Below the pieces are notes generated by a model. It searched no databases and was not told where the DNA came from. It was given only the letters and a program-made list of their open reading frames with translations. Below are positions 56,452-64,000 of a DNA stretch of 64,000 nucleotides, piece by piece. The DNA is from Alphaproteobacteria bacterium. GTDB lineage: Bacteria > Pseudomonadota > Alphaproteobacteria > Caulobacterales > Caulobacteraceae. The translations under genes were made by a program, and so were the position numbers. Each line of letters begins with the position of its first letter. Within the stretch, counting starts at the first letter, position 1. The stretch spans positions 1 through 64,000 of the forward strand of contig JAHJME010000010.1 of assembly GCA_018821435.1 (NCBI GenBank), written 5' to 3'.

Positions 56452-57069
56452 CTAGGCCGCGAGCGGGGTGCGGCGGCGGCGCAGAACGCCACCCGCCAGG
56501 CCGAAGCCGGTGATCATCAGGGCCCAGCTCGCGGGTTCGGGCGCGGCCGACGGCGCGCCCAGGCCGTTGAAGCGGACCGTGGTGGTGAGACCCGCGGCCG
56601 CGCCGAACTCCGGCAGCACATAGTCGCCCGTCACCTGGACCACCGTGTCGTTCGCCGTGACGGCCGGAAGCTGGGCGGGGTTGAAGCCGTCGGTGTAGAT
56701 CGCGGTGAACTTGGAGAACCACGGCGTCGCGGCATTGGCCGCGTTGAACGCCTGGGTGGAGGCCCCGTACTGGAGCATGCCCAGGGTCACGTCGCCCAGC
56801 TTGAAGAACACGCGGTGGCCGCCGAGGTAGACCGGGTTCGGGCTGTAGTAGCTCAGCACGGCGAGGGTTTGCGACGCGGGCGACGCGTAGCTCGAGCTGG
56901 AGGCGGCGCTGGTGGTGTAGATGTCGTACTGGGTGGAGTCCGCGCCCGTGACGGCGAAGCTCGTCGAGCCGCCGAAGGTGGGCGTGATCAGCATCGTCGC
57001 GGCCTGAACGGATGTCGCGGCCAGGCTGGCCATCACGGCCAAAGCCGCCAGAATTGTATGTCTACGCAC
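56452..57069 (-). CDS. PEPxxWA-CTERM secreted protein
   Basis: About 205 residues: signal peptide (RRHTILAALAVMASLAATSV), a Ser/Thr/Ala/Tyr-rich body (YDIYTTSAASSSSYASPAS), then PEPASWALMITGFGLAGGVL and an Arg cluster. No cysteines are seen. The start is a GTG; 57069 has GGGG at good spacing, 57090 is an alternative. It is the fifth such protein in the window. Function unknown. Confidence 0.85.
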   Translation of the reverse strand: MRRHTILAALAVMASLAATSVQAATMLITPTFGGSTSFAVTGADSTQYDIYTTSAASSSSYASPASQTLAVLSYYSPNPVYLGGHRVFFKLGDVTLGMLQYGASTQAFNAANAATPWFSKFTAIYTDGFNPAQLPAVTANDTVVQVTGDYVLPEFGAAAGLTTTVRFNGLGAPSAAPEPASWALMITGFGLAGGVLRRRRTPLAA

Positions 57070-57175
57070 TACGCTTACCCCAAGCTTCACTGACCGTCGC
57101 CGGCCGCACACGATCGCGCGGATCGGCGATCGCGTAAGGTCCTACAGACGGTGGGATCGGGAGGGTTCACCCTTT

Positions 57176-57224
57176 TGGGGGTGGCGAGGATGCGCCGTGT
57201 TGGGGGTGCGAGGATGCGCCGTGG
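57176..57224. repeat. tandem duplication of a ~25-bp unit
   Basis: TGGGGGTGGCGAGGATGCGC with CGTGT (57176-57200) is followed directly by TGGGGGTGCGAGGATGCGCC with GTGG (57201-57224), one base shorter. It lies in the gap between divergent genes; no function is evident. Confidence 0.6.
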
Positions 57225-57349
57225 CGACTGGACGCCGTCGGCGTCCTGCCCTCTGACTGTAATTGGTGACGAAACAGATCCGTTCAAGAATTGCCGCGTC
57301 GGCTTTTATGCTTAGGTTTCCAAACCCTCAGCGGACGAGGGTGGACCAG

Positions 57350-58759
57350 ATGCAGCAATCGAAGGCGGCGCTTGCGGGCGCGAGCGCGACGGACCTGGCG
57401 GCGGCGGTGCGGGGGAAAGCGGTCAGCGCCCTGGAACTGGCCGATGCGGCCATCGCCCGGATCGAGGCGCTGGACGGACCGATCAACGCGGTGGTGGTGC
57501 GCGACTTCGACCGGGCGCGGGACCAGGCCCGGGTGGTCGACCGCGCGGTGGCCCAGGGCGCCGACCTGCCGCTGGCGGGCGTGCCGATGACGGTGAAGGA
57601 GGTCTTCAACATCGCCGGGCTGCCGACCACGTTCGGCCTGGCGTTCGCGAAGGACTACATGCCCGGCGCGGACGCGGCCGCGGTGCGGCGGCTGAAGGCG
57701 GCGGGGGCCGTAATCCTGGGCAAGACCAATGTCGCGGCGGGCCTGGCGGACTATCAGAGCGACAACCCGATTTATGGCCGCACGCACAATCCGCACGACC
57801 TGAGCCGGTCGGCCGGCGGGTCGTCGGGCGGGTCGGCGGCGGCGCTGGCGGCGGGGATGGTGCCGCTGGAGCTGGGCGGCGACGCGGGCGGGTCGATCCG
57901 GATTCCAGCGGCGTTCTGCGGCGTCTATGGGCACCTGTCGTCGTTCGGGATCATCTCGCTGGAGGGCCACGGTCCCCCCGGCGGCGGGGTGATCGTCGGG
58001 CAGGCCTGGGCGGCGGCGGGGCCGATGGCGCGGACGGCGGGCGACCTGGACCTGGCGTTGCGGGTGCTGGCGGGGCCGGAGGGCCGGATGGCCGCGAGCT
58101 ATCGGCTGGCCCTGTCGCCGCCCCGGCACGACCGGTTGTCGGGCTATCGGGTGTTCGTGCTGACCGAGCATCCGACGGCGAGCCTGGACGACGAGATCGC
58201 TGCCGCCATCGACGACCTGGCGGGCAAGCTGGAGGCGGCGGGGGCGTCGGTGTCGCGGCGGAGCGACCTGCTGCCGTCGCTGGCGGATTCCCAGGCGCTG
58301 GTGGAGAAGTTCGCCTGGACCTATCGGACGGGGATGAACCCCGAGGCGCCGGAGCCCAAGGGGACGGTCAAGGACTACTACGACTGCCTCACGGCGCAGG
58401 AGCTGCTGCGGCGGCAGTGGGACCGGTTCTTCGGGGCCTTCGACGTGGTGATCGCGCCCTGCTACGCCACGCCGGCCTTTCCCCAGTTCGCCGAGTCCGA
58501 CCCGTGGCCGGGGCATAACCGGACGCTGCCGATCAACGGGGTCGAGACGCCGTTCGCGCCGCAGAGCGCCTGGCCGCTGATCGCGGGGATGCCGCACCTG
58601 CCGGCCACGGCGGCGCCGATCGGGCGCACGCGCAGCGGCCTGCCGATCGGCGCCCAGTTCATCGGCCCGTTCCTGGAGGACCTGACGACCATCGCCTTCG
58701 CCGGCCAGATCTCGGAGGCGTTCGGCCTGACGGCGGAGATCGCGGGGGCGGGGGGATAG
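57350..58759 (+). CDS. amidase (amidase signature family)
   Basis: A 469-residue cytoplasmic amidase without signal peptide. The triad is visible: Lys in [14 protein letters not shown], cis-Ser in [18 protein letters not shown], and the nucleophile in [26 protein letters not shown] segments near the end match the family. Substrate unknown; the sequence is closer to general amidases than to GatA, and no gatB or gatC is nearby. The ATG at 57350 has GAGG upstream. Confidence 0.9.
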   Translation: MQQSKAALAGASATDLAAAVRGKAVSALELADAAIARIEALDGPINAVVVRDFDRARDQARVVDRAVAQGADLPLAGVPMTVKEVFNIAGLPTTFGLAFAKDYMPGADAAAVRRLKAAGAVILGKTNVAAGLADYQSDNPIYGRTHNPHDLSRSAGGSSGGSAAALAAGMVPLELGGDAGGSIRIPAAFCGVYGHLSSFGIISLEGHGPPGGGVIVGQAWAAAGPMARTAGDLDLALRVLAGPEGRMAASYRLALSPPRHDRLSGYRVFVLTEHPTASLDDEIAAAIDDLAGKLEAAGASVSRRSDLLPSLADSQALVEKFAWTYRTGMNPEAPEPKGTVKDYYDCLTAQELLRRQWDRFFGAFDVVIAPCYATPAFPQFAESDPWPGHNRTLPINGVETPFAPQSAWPLIAGMPHLPATAAPIGRTRSGLPIGAQFIGPFLEDLTTIAFAGQISEAFGLTAEIAGAGG

Positions 58760-58823
58760 CGGCGGCGATTAACGCAAGGTTGGGGACCTTGGGGCCATGG
58801 TCGGCGGCGAGGGAGAATCCCGA

Positions 58824-59996
58824 ATGTATGTTGTCGATCAAGAGACCGGCGCCGGCGGATCGCGGGCGCGGTTCTCACCGCTGAAGATGGTGGCGCGTGC
58901 GTTGAGTGCGTTGCAGGGGCCGGCCGAGCCGGAGGCGCCGCAGCCGGCGCTGGTCGCCGCGCCGATCGCGCCGCTGTTCGAGCCGCACGTCGAGGCGCCT
59001 GGGGCGGCGTCGGGCGAGAGCTTCCTGGCCATCGTCAACGCCATGCTGGCCCTAGACGACGAGACGGCGCTGGAGCCGGACGCGACCGCGTTCGACCTGG
59101 TCGGCCTGATCGGCGAGGCGCACGATGCGTTCGCGCCGGAGGCGGCGGGCCGGGGCGTGACCCTGGCGCTGGCGGTCGCGCCGGGGACGCCGGGCGTCTA
59201 CCAGGGCGACGTGGGGCGGCTGCGCCAGGCGCTGCTGAACCTGATCTCGGGCGCCCTGAAGGCGACGACGGAGGACAGCCTGGAGGTCACGGTCGCGTGG
59301 GAGGCGGGAACGCTGACCCTGCGGGTGGCCGGGGCCGAGGCCGCCGCCGCGATGGTCCGCGTGCTTACCGACAAGACCCAACCCGGCCCGCGCCGTCCGA
59401 CCGCGCAGCGGCTGGCGCTGGCCCGGACGGCGGTGACGTCGCTGGGCGGCGACGTGCAGGCGACGCCGGGGGACGGGGTCGAGGCGATCATTCCGCTGGC
59501 GCGGCTGGCCGAGGCGCGCAGCGTGGCGCCCGTGGCGGAGCGCGTGGCCGAGCCCGCGCGGCCGCTGCCGATGTTCGCGCCGGGCCTGCGGATCCTCGTC
59601 GCCGAGGCGAACGCGGCGCATCAGCAGGTGCTGACGACGCTGCTGGCCGGCATGGGCCTGGAGCCGGTGGTGGTGAGCGACGGCCAGGACGTGGTGAAGG
59701 CGTGGCGCGAGCAGGGCTGGGACGTGCTGCTGATCGACATCGAGGGCGACGCGATCTGCGGCCGCAGCGTGGCGCGCTCGATCCGGGGCGCCGAGACGGT
59801 GGCCCGCTGGCCGCGCATGCCGATGCTGGCGCTGGCCGCCAACGTCAAGGCGCGCGACCTGGACGACAGCTTCACCGCCGTGATCGACGGCCTGGTGGCC
59901 AAGCCGATCCACGCCGCCAGCCTGCACGCCGCCATCGCGACGGCGCTGAACGCCGAGACCGCGGCCCCGACGATGCGGGTGTCGCTGGGCGCCTAG
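58824..59996 (+). CDS. degenerate histidine kinase/receiver protein
   Basis: A 390-residue soluble protein. Residues about 95-235 resemble a kinase ATPase domain: QGDVGRLRQALLNLISGALK is the N-box region, but the usual Asn is replaced and the Gly-rich ATP-lid boxes are not recognisable. No phosphorylatable His box precedes it. The C-terminal 130 residues form a receiver with Asp in VLLIDIEGD and Lys in LVAKPIHA, although the acidic pair is reduced (LVAEANAAH). It is probably a non-catalytic signalling or scaffold protein. The ATG at 58824 has GGGAG upstream. Confidence 0.7.
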   Translation: MYVVDQETGAGGSRARFSPLKMVARALSALQGPAEPEAPQPALVAAPIAPLFEPHVEAPGAASGESFLAIVNAMLALDDETALEPDATAFDLVGLIGEAHDAFAPEAAGRGVTLALAVAPGTPGVYQGDVGRLRQALLNLISGALKATTEDSLEVTVAWEAGTLTLRVAGAEAAAAMVRVLTDKTQPGPRRPTAQRLALARTAVTSLGGDVQATPGDGVEAIIPLARLAEARSVAPVAERVAEPARPLPMFAPGLRILVAEANAAHQQVLTTLLAGMGLEPVVVSDGQDVVKAWREQGWDVLLIDIEGDAICGRSVARSIRGAETVARWPRMPMLALAANVKARDLDDSFTAVIDGLVAKPIHAASLHAAIATALNAETAAPTMRVSLGA

Positions 59997-60766
59997 ATGT
60001 TGAAGCCGCCGGTGGCCTCCAGCCGCTGGCCGGTCAGCCAGCGGGCGTCGTCGCTGCACAGCAGGGCGACCAGGCCGCCGATGTCGTGCGGCTCGGCGAG
60101 GCGGCCCATCGGGGTCTGGGCGACGACCATGGCCTGCACATTGGCGTTGTCGCGGATGAAGCCGCCGTTGAAGTCGGTGGCCACGCCGCCGGGGGCGACC
60201 GTATTCGAGCGGATGCCGCGCGGGCCATATTCCTTGGCCACATAGCGCGAGAACACCTCGATCGCGCCCTTGCAGGCGGCGTAGAGGCCGTAGCCCGGCA
60301 CATTGTAGCGATCGGCCGCCGCGGTGATGAAGACCACGCCGCCGCCGTCGTTCATCAGGCGCAGCGTCTTCTGGGTGAGGAACAGCACCCCCTTGAAGTG
60401 CACGCCGGCGAAGGCGTCGAAGTCGGCCTCGGTCAGGCTATCGAGGGGGATGGCCCGACCGATGCCGGCGTTGTTGACCAGGAAATCGAGGCGCTGGGCG
60501 CCATCGAAGGTGTCGCGCAAGGTCGCCTTCACCCGGTCGACGAAGCCGTCGAGGGCGCCGATGTCGGACAGGTCCAGCCGAAGGGCCGCCGCGCGGCCGC
60601 CCAGCGCGCGGATCTCGTCGGCCACGGCTTCGCCTTCGGCGGCGTTGGACTTGAAGGTCAGGACCACGTCCATGCCCATGCGGGCGAGGGACAGGGCCAT
60701 GTCCTTGCCCAGGCCACGGTTGCCGCCGGTCACCAGGGCGATCTTCCGGCTTTGGCTGGACGTCAT
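59993..60766 (-). CDS. short-chain dehydrogenase/reductase
   Basis: A 257-residue SDR oxidoreductase: cofactor motif VTGGNRGLGKDMA (TGxxxGxG), NNAG in FLVNNAGIGRA, catalytic Tyr-x3-Lys in YGLYAACKGAIE, and the PGGVATDF loop. Arg/Lys residues after the glycine motif (FKSN) suggest NADPH. Substrate not predictable. GGAGA precedes the ATG. Its stop overlaps the convergent neighbour's by four bases. Confidence 0.9.
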   Translation of the reverse strand: MTSSQSRKIALVTGGNRGLGKDMALSLARMGMDVVLTFKSNAAEGEAVADEIRALGGRAAALRLDLSDIGALDGFVDRVKATLRDTFDGAQRLDFLVNNAGIGRAIPLDSLTEADFDAFAGVHFKGVLFLTQKTLRLMNDGGGVVFITAAADRYNVPGYGLYAACKGAIEVFSRYVAKEYGPRGIRSNTVAPGGVATDFNGGFIRDNANVQAMVVAQTPMGRLAEPHDIGGLVALLCSDDARWLTGQRLEATGGFNI

Positions 60767-60881
60767 GGGGTCTCCGATCCGCGTCGTTCTGCTGGCGGCA
60801 GATCTAGGCGGGCCTCGACCGTGCGACTAGGCGTGCAAACGCGAACGGACTGTGCGGCGGATCGGACAATCGCCGGGCAGG

Positions 60882-62726
60882 CTACGTGAACGGCACTTCG
60901 CGGATGGCGCCGCGGGCGGCGCTGGTGGTGAAGGCGGCGTAGGCGCGGAGCGCCTGGGTGACCTTGCGAGGGCGCGGGCCGGGCTTCCAGGCTTCGGCGC
61001 CGCGGGCCGACATGGCCGCGCGACGGGTCGCCAGCTCGGCGGCCGGGACCGCCAGGCCGATCGAGCGGTTGGGGATGTCGATCTCGATCCGGTCGCCCTC
61101 CTGGACCAGGCCGATCAGGCCGCCCTCGGCCGCCTCGGGCGAGACGTGCCCGATGGAGAGGCCCGAGGTGCCGCCCGAGAAGCGGCCGTCGGTGATCAGG
61201 GCGCAGGCTTTGCCCAGGCCCTTCGATTTCAGATAGCTGGTCGGGTACAGCATTTCCTGCATGCCGGGGCCGCCGCGCGGGCCCTCGTAGCGGATCACCA
61301 GGACGTCGCCGGCGACGATCTTGCCGGTGAGGATGGCGCTGACGGCGGCGTCCTGGCTCTCGAACACGCGGGCCGGGCCGGCGAAGACCAGGATGCTGTC
61401 GTCGACGCCCGCCGTCTTCACGATGCAGCCGTCCTCGGCCAGGTTGCCCTTCAGGACCGCCAGGCCGCCATCCTTGGAGAAGGCGTGTTCGGCGCTGCGG
61501 ATGACGCCGTCCTTGCGGTCCAGGTCGAGCTCGTCCCAGCGGCGACTCTGGCTGAACGCGACCTGGGTCGGCACGCCGCCCGGGGCGGCCTTGTAGAAGG
61601 TCTGCACCGTCTCGCTGTTCGTGCGGGCGATGTCCCAGCGGTCGAGCGCGTCGCCCAGGGTCGGGCTGTGGACCGTGGGCGTGTCGGTGTGCAGCAGGCC
61701 CGCGCGGTCCAGTTCGCCCAGGATCGCCATGACCCCGCCGGCGCGGTGGACGTCCTCCATGTGCACGTCGGACTTGGCGGGAGCGACCTTGGACAGGCAC
61801 GGCACGCGGCGCGACAGGCGGTCGATGTCGGCCATGGTGAAGTCGACCTCGGCCTCGTGGGCGGCGGCCAGCAGGTGCAGGACGGTGTTGGTGGAGCCGC
61901 CCATGGCGATGTCCAGGCTCATGGCGTTCTCGAACGCCGCGAAGTTGGAGACCGCGCGGGGCAGGACGCTGGCGTCCTCCTGCTCGTAGTAGCGGCGCGT
62001 GATGTCGACGATCAGGTGGCCGGCCTCGAGGAACAGGCGCTCGCGGTCCGCGTGGGTGGCCAGGACCGAGCCGTTGCCGGGCAGGGACAGGCCCAGCGCT
62101 TCGGTCAGGCAGTTCATCGAGTTGGCGGTGAACATGCCCGAGCACGAGCCGCAGGTCGGGCAGGCGGCGCGCTCGATGGCGGCGACGTCGGCGTCGCTGA
62201 TGGATTCGTCGGCCGCGGCGACCATGGCGTCGACCAGGTCGAGGGCGACTTCCTTGCCCTTGAGGACGACCTTGCCGGCCTCCATCGGGCCGCCCGAGAC
62301 GAACACCGTGGGGATGTTGAGGCGCAGCGACGCCATCAGCATGCCCGGCGTGATCTTGTCGCAATTGGAGATGCAGACCAGGGCGTCCACGCAGTGGGCG
62401 TTGGCCATGTACTCGACGCTGTCGGCGATCAGTTCGCGGGACGGCAGGCTGTAGAGCATGCCGTCGTGGCCCATGGCGATGCCGTCGTCCACGGCGATGG
62501 TGTTGAACTCCTTGGCCACGCCGCCGGCGCGCTCGATCTCGCGGGCGACCAGCTGGCCCAGGTCCTTCAAGTGGACGTGGCCGGGGACGAACTGGGTGAA
62601 GGAGTTGACGACGGCGATGATCGGTTTGCCGAAGTCGCCGTCCTTCATCCCCGTGGCGCGCCAGAGGCCGCGTGCGCCGGCCATGTTGCGGCCGTGGGTG
62701 GAGGTGCGGGAGCGGTAGGCGGGCAT
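60882..62726 (-). CDS. ilvD: dihydroxy-acid dehydratase
   Basis: A 614-residue IlvD, the Fe-S enzyme that converts 2,3-dihydroxy-isovalerate and its homologue into the 2-ketoacid precursors of valine, leucine and isoleucine. Signatures include [20 protein letters not shown] and [20 protein letters not shown], with the cluster cysteines, and [20 protein letters not shown] near the end. Length is that of the long IlvD form. GAGG lies upstream of the ATG. A divergent LysR gene adjoins it. Confidence 0.96.
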   Translation of the reverse strand: MPAYRSRTSTHGRNMAGARGLWRATGMKDGDFGKPIIAVVNSFTQFVPGHVHLKDLGQLVAREIERAGGVAKEFNTIAVDDGIAMGHDGMLYSLPSRELIADSVEYMANAHCVDALVCISNCDKITPGMLMASLRLNIPTVFVSGGPMEAGKVVLKGKEVALDLVDAMVAAADESISDADVAAIERAACPTCGSCSGMFTANSMNCLTEALGLSLPGNGSVLATHADRERLFLEAGHLIVDITRRYYEQEDASVLPRAVSNFAAFENAMSLDIAMGGSTNTVLHLLAAAHEAEVDFTMADIDRLSRRVPCLSKVAPAKSDVHMEDVHRAGGVMAILGELDRAGLLHTDTPTVHSPTLGDALDRWDIARTNSETVQTFYKAAPGGVPTQVAFSQSRRWDELDLDRKDGVIRSAEHAFSKDGGLAVLKGNLAEDGCIVKTAGVDDSILVFAGPARVFESQDAAVSAILTGKIVAGDVLVIRYEGPRGGPGMQEMLYPTSYLKSKGLGKACALITDGRFSGGTSGLSIGHVSPEAAEGGLIGLVQEGDRIEIDIPNRSIGLAVPAAELATRRAAMSARGAEAWKPGPRPRKVTQALRAYAAFTTSAARGAIREVPFT

Positions 62727-62782
62727 GGCGGCGTCCTCGATGATCCGCGTCCGGATAGCCGCCCTGGCGCCGTGACGGAAAT

Positions 62783-62800
62783 ATACTTTTCGGTCCGTAT
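62783..62800. promoter_or_regulatory. inverted repeat ATAC-N10-GTAT between ilvD and lysR
   Basis: Short perfect arms (62783-62786, 62797-62800) in an AT-rich patch of the 96-bp divergent gap, 22 bp before the LysR ATG. It could be a LysR-type binding site; the arms are short, so confidence is low. Confidence 0.35.
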
Positions 62801-62822
62801 TGGGTCGCTGTAGATATCAGTC

Positions 62823-63743
62823 ATGGACGTGCGCCAGCTTCGGCATTTCGCGGCGGTGGCCGAGACGCTGCATTTCGGGCGGGCGGCGGCGCGGCTGAAC
62901 ATGACTCAACCGCCGCTGAGCCAGTCGATCATGGCGCTGGAGCGCGAGCTGGGGGCTGCGCTGTTCGTCCGCACCAAGCGCAGCGTGGCCCTGACCCCGT
63001 TCGGCGCGCAGTGGCTGGTCGAGGTTCGCGCGGTGCTGGGCGATCTGGCCGCCCTGCCGGACATCGCCAAGCGCCTGCGGGACGGCGAGGCGGGGCGGCT
63101 GGAGCTGTCGTTCGTCAGCACCGCCGACTACAGCGTCCTGCCAACGCTGGTCCGGCGCTATGCCGGGCTCTATCCCGAGGTCGAGATCGCGCTGACGGAG
63201 GCGACCAGCGAGGTGCAGATCACGGCGTTGCTGGAGGGCGTGGGGCACGCCGGCATCATCATCCCGCCGGCCAGGGGCGGCCTGCCCGAGGCGCTGCGCT
63301 ATCGCCGCCTGCTGTCGGAGGAGTTGGTGGCGGCCGTGCCGGAGAGCTGGGTGGAGGCGGGGCGGCTACCGCTCACGGCGGGGCGACTTGATCCGGCGGT
63401 GGTGGTCCAGGCGCCGCTGATCATCTTCCCGCGGCGTTCGGCGCCGGCGTTCCACGACCTGATCACCGGCTATTTCACGGCGCACGGCGGCGCGGCGCGG
63501 ATCGTCCAGGAGGCCATCCAGATGCAGACGATCATCAGCCTGGTGTCGGCCGGGATGGGCGTAGCGCTGGTCCCGGCGTCACTGCGGAACCTGGCGCGGA
63601 CGGGGGTCCGGTATCTGGACCTGGCCGGGGCGGCGCCGTCGCTGGAGACGGGGGTGGTGTGGCGGCGCGACGACCTGACGCCGACGCTGGGACGGTTCCT
63701 GGAGGTGGCGTTCGACGGGGTGGGTGGTCTGCCGACGTGCTGA
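62823..63743 (+). CDS. LysR-family transcriptional regulator
   Basis: A 306-residue LysR regulator with the N-terminal HTH MDVRQLRHFAAVAETLHFGR and AAARLNMTQPPLSQSIMALE, and a periplasmic-binding-protein-like effector domain from about residue 90. It is divergent from ilvD, so it could control that gene, but many LysR proteins regulate unlinked targets. No ribosome-binding site is clear before the ATG. Confidence 0.92.
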   Translation: MDVRQLRHFAAVAETLHFGRAAARLNMTQPPLSQSIMALERELGAALFVRTKRSVALTPFGAQWLVEVRAVLGDLAALPDIAKRLRDGEAGRLELSFVSTADYSVLPTLVRRYAGLYPEVEIALTEATSEVQITALLEGVGHAGIIIPPARGGLPEALRYRRLLSEELVAAVPESWVEAGRLPLTAGRLDPAVVVQAPLIIFPRRSAPAFHDLITGYFTAHGGAARIVQEAIQMQTIISLVSAGMGVALVPASLRNLARTGVRYLDLAGAAPSLETGVVWRRDDLTPTLGRFLEVAFDGVGGLPTC

Positions 63744-63756
63744 CCAAATTCGAGAC

Positions 63757-63882
63757 CGTCATGGCCCGGCTTGTCCGGGCCACCCATGATCGCGGGAGCC
63801 TGTGATTGTTCGCAGCGCCGCCGCTGCATCTCACACCGCATCGCGGAGATCATGGGTCGCCCGGACGAGCCGGGCGATGACG
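63757..63882. repeat. 34-bp inverted repeat, extragenic palindrome
   Basis: Arms 63757-63790 and 63849-63882 are reverse complements with three mismatches, separated by 58 bp. Each arm has an internal hairpin (CCCGG...CCGGG). It is the type of dispersed palindrome common in alphaproteobacteria and lies between the convergent LysR and hisC ends. Confidence 0.7.
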
Positions 63883-63909
63883 AGCAGGGTGGGGTGAGCG
63901 GGCCGGTCC

Positions 63910-64000
63910 CTAGACCGCCCCGCCGACGATCTCCGCGAGGGCTTCGGTCAGGCGGGCCAGTTCCGGCTCCGAGCCGATGGTGATGCGGAGATGGTCGGCG
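63910..64000 (-). CDS. hisC: partial histidinol-phosphate aminotransferase (C-terminus)
   Basis: The last 29 codons of a minus-strand gene entering from the right edge, reading ADHLRITIGSEPELARLTEA then LAEIVGGAV and a TAG stop. LRITIGSEPE is the C-terminal signature of HisC-type PLP aminotransferases. The fragment is too short to exclude another member of that aminotransferase class. Confidence 0.65.
   Translation of the reverse strand, partial: ADHLRITIGSEPELARLTEALAEIVGGAV

Overview
The window is a GC-rich, gene-dense chromosomal segment with no tRNA, rRNA or CRISPR. It most resembles Caulobacterales (Caulobacter/Phenylobacterium-like). The reasons are five short secreted proteins ending in a PEPxxWA-CTERM sorting tail, a metH gene split into two polypeptides, a TonB-dependent receptor paired with a GntR regulator, GTG and TTG starts, and alphaproteobacterial-style dispersed palindromes. 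Genus assignment is an inference.

Layout. 1-2.7 kb: end of an unknown gene, then two acyl-CoA dehydrogenases, the second interrupted by an in-frame TGA. 2.7-7.2 kb: two PEP-CTERM proteins, a glycosyltransferase and an MFS transporter. 7.2-9.3 kb: a membrane histidine kinase and an overlapping NarL-type regulator. 9.3-18.3 kb: exported amidase, TetR/VOC pair, two paralogous double-winged-helix proteins (one overlapping a Tricorn-like protease) and small unknown genes. 18.7-23.8 kb: complete EF-P lysylation set (efp, epmA, epmB) around a CHASE hybrid kinase. 23.9-26.3 kb: envelope genes (L,D-transpeptidase, small proline-rich membrane protein, Tat-exported DUF882 peptidase). 26.5-33.5 kb: two MFS transporters, CsbD, TetR, ettA and a D-2-hydroxyacid dehydrogenase.

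33.5-39.7 kb is a methionine-cycle operon: ArsR-methyltransferase fusion, metF, metH N-terminal half, a small unknown ORF, and metH C-terminal half. It is preceded by a perfect 20-bp palindrome. Just downstream lies the most unusual structure seen: the last ~250 bp of metH is repeated about 0.8 kb further on, with almost only synonymous differences. A 27-bp perfect inverted repeat and an orphan antitoxin-like gene lie between the copies. A divergent GntR/TonB-receptor pair with a FadR-type operator follows.

44.2-56.4 kb is looser. It has two copies, in opposite orientation, of a ~197-bp element with REP-like inverted ends, an orphan phage terminase small-subunit-like protein, a SRAP-family protein lacking most catalytic residues, ohr/ohrR with duplicated operators, MscS, DUF1993, and a TetR gene facing a membrane-protein fusion across two identical-arm operators. 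56.4-64 kb: the fifth PEP-CTERM protein, an amidase, a degenerate kinase/receiver protein, an SDR, ilvD with a divergent LysR, another inverted repeat, and the 3' end of hisC. Starts were chosen from ribosome-binding sites where visible and are flagged where doubtful. All family calls are from motif recognition without database searches.
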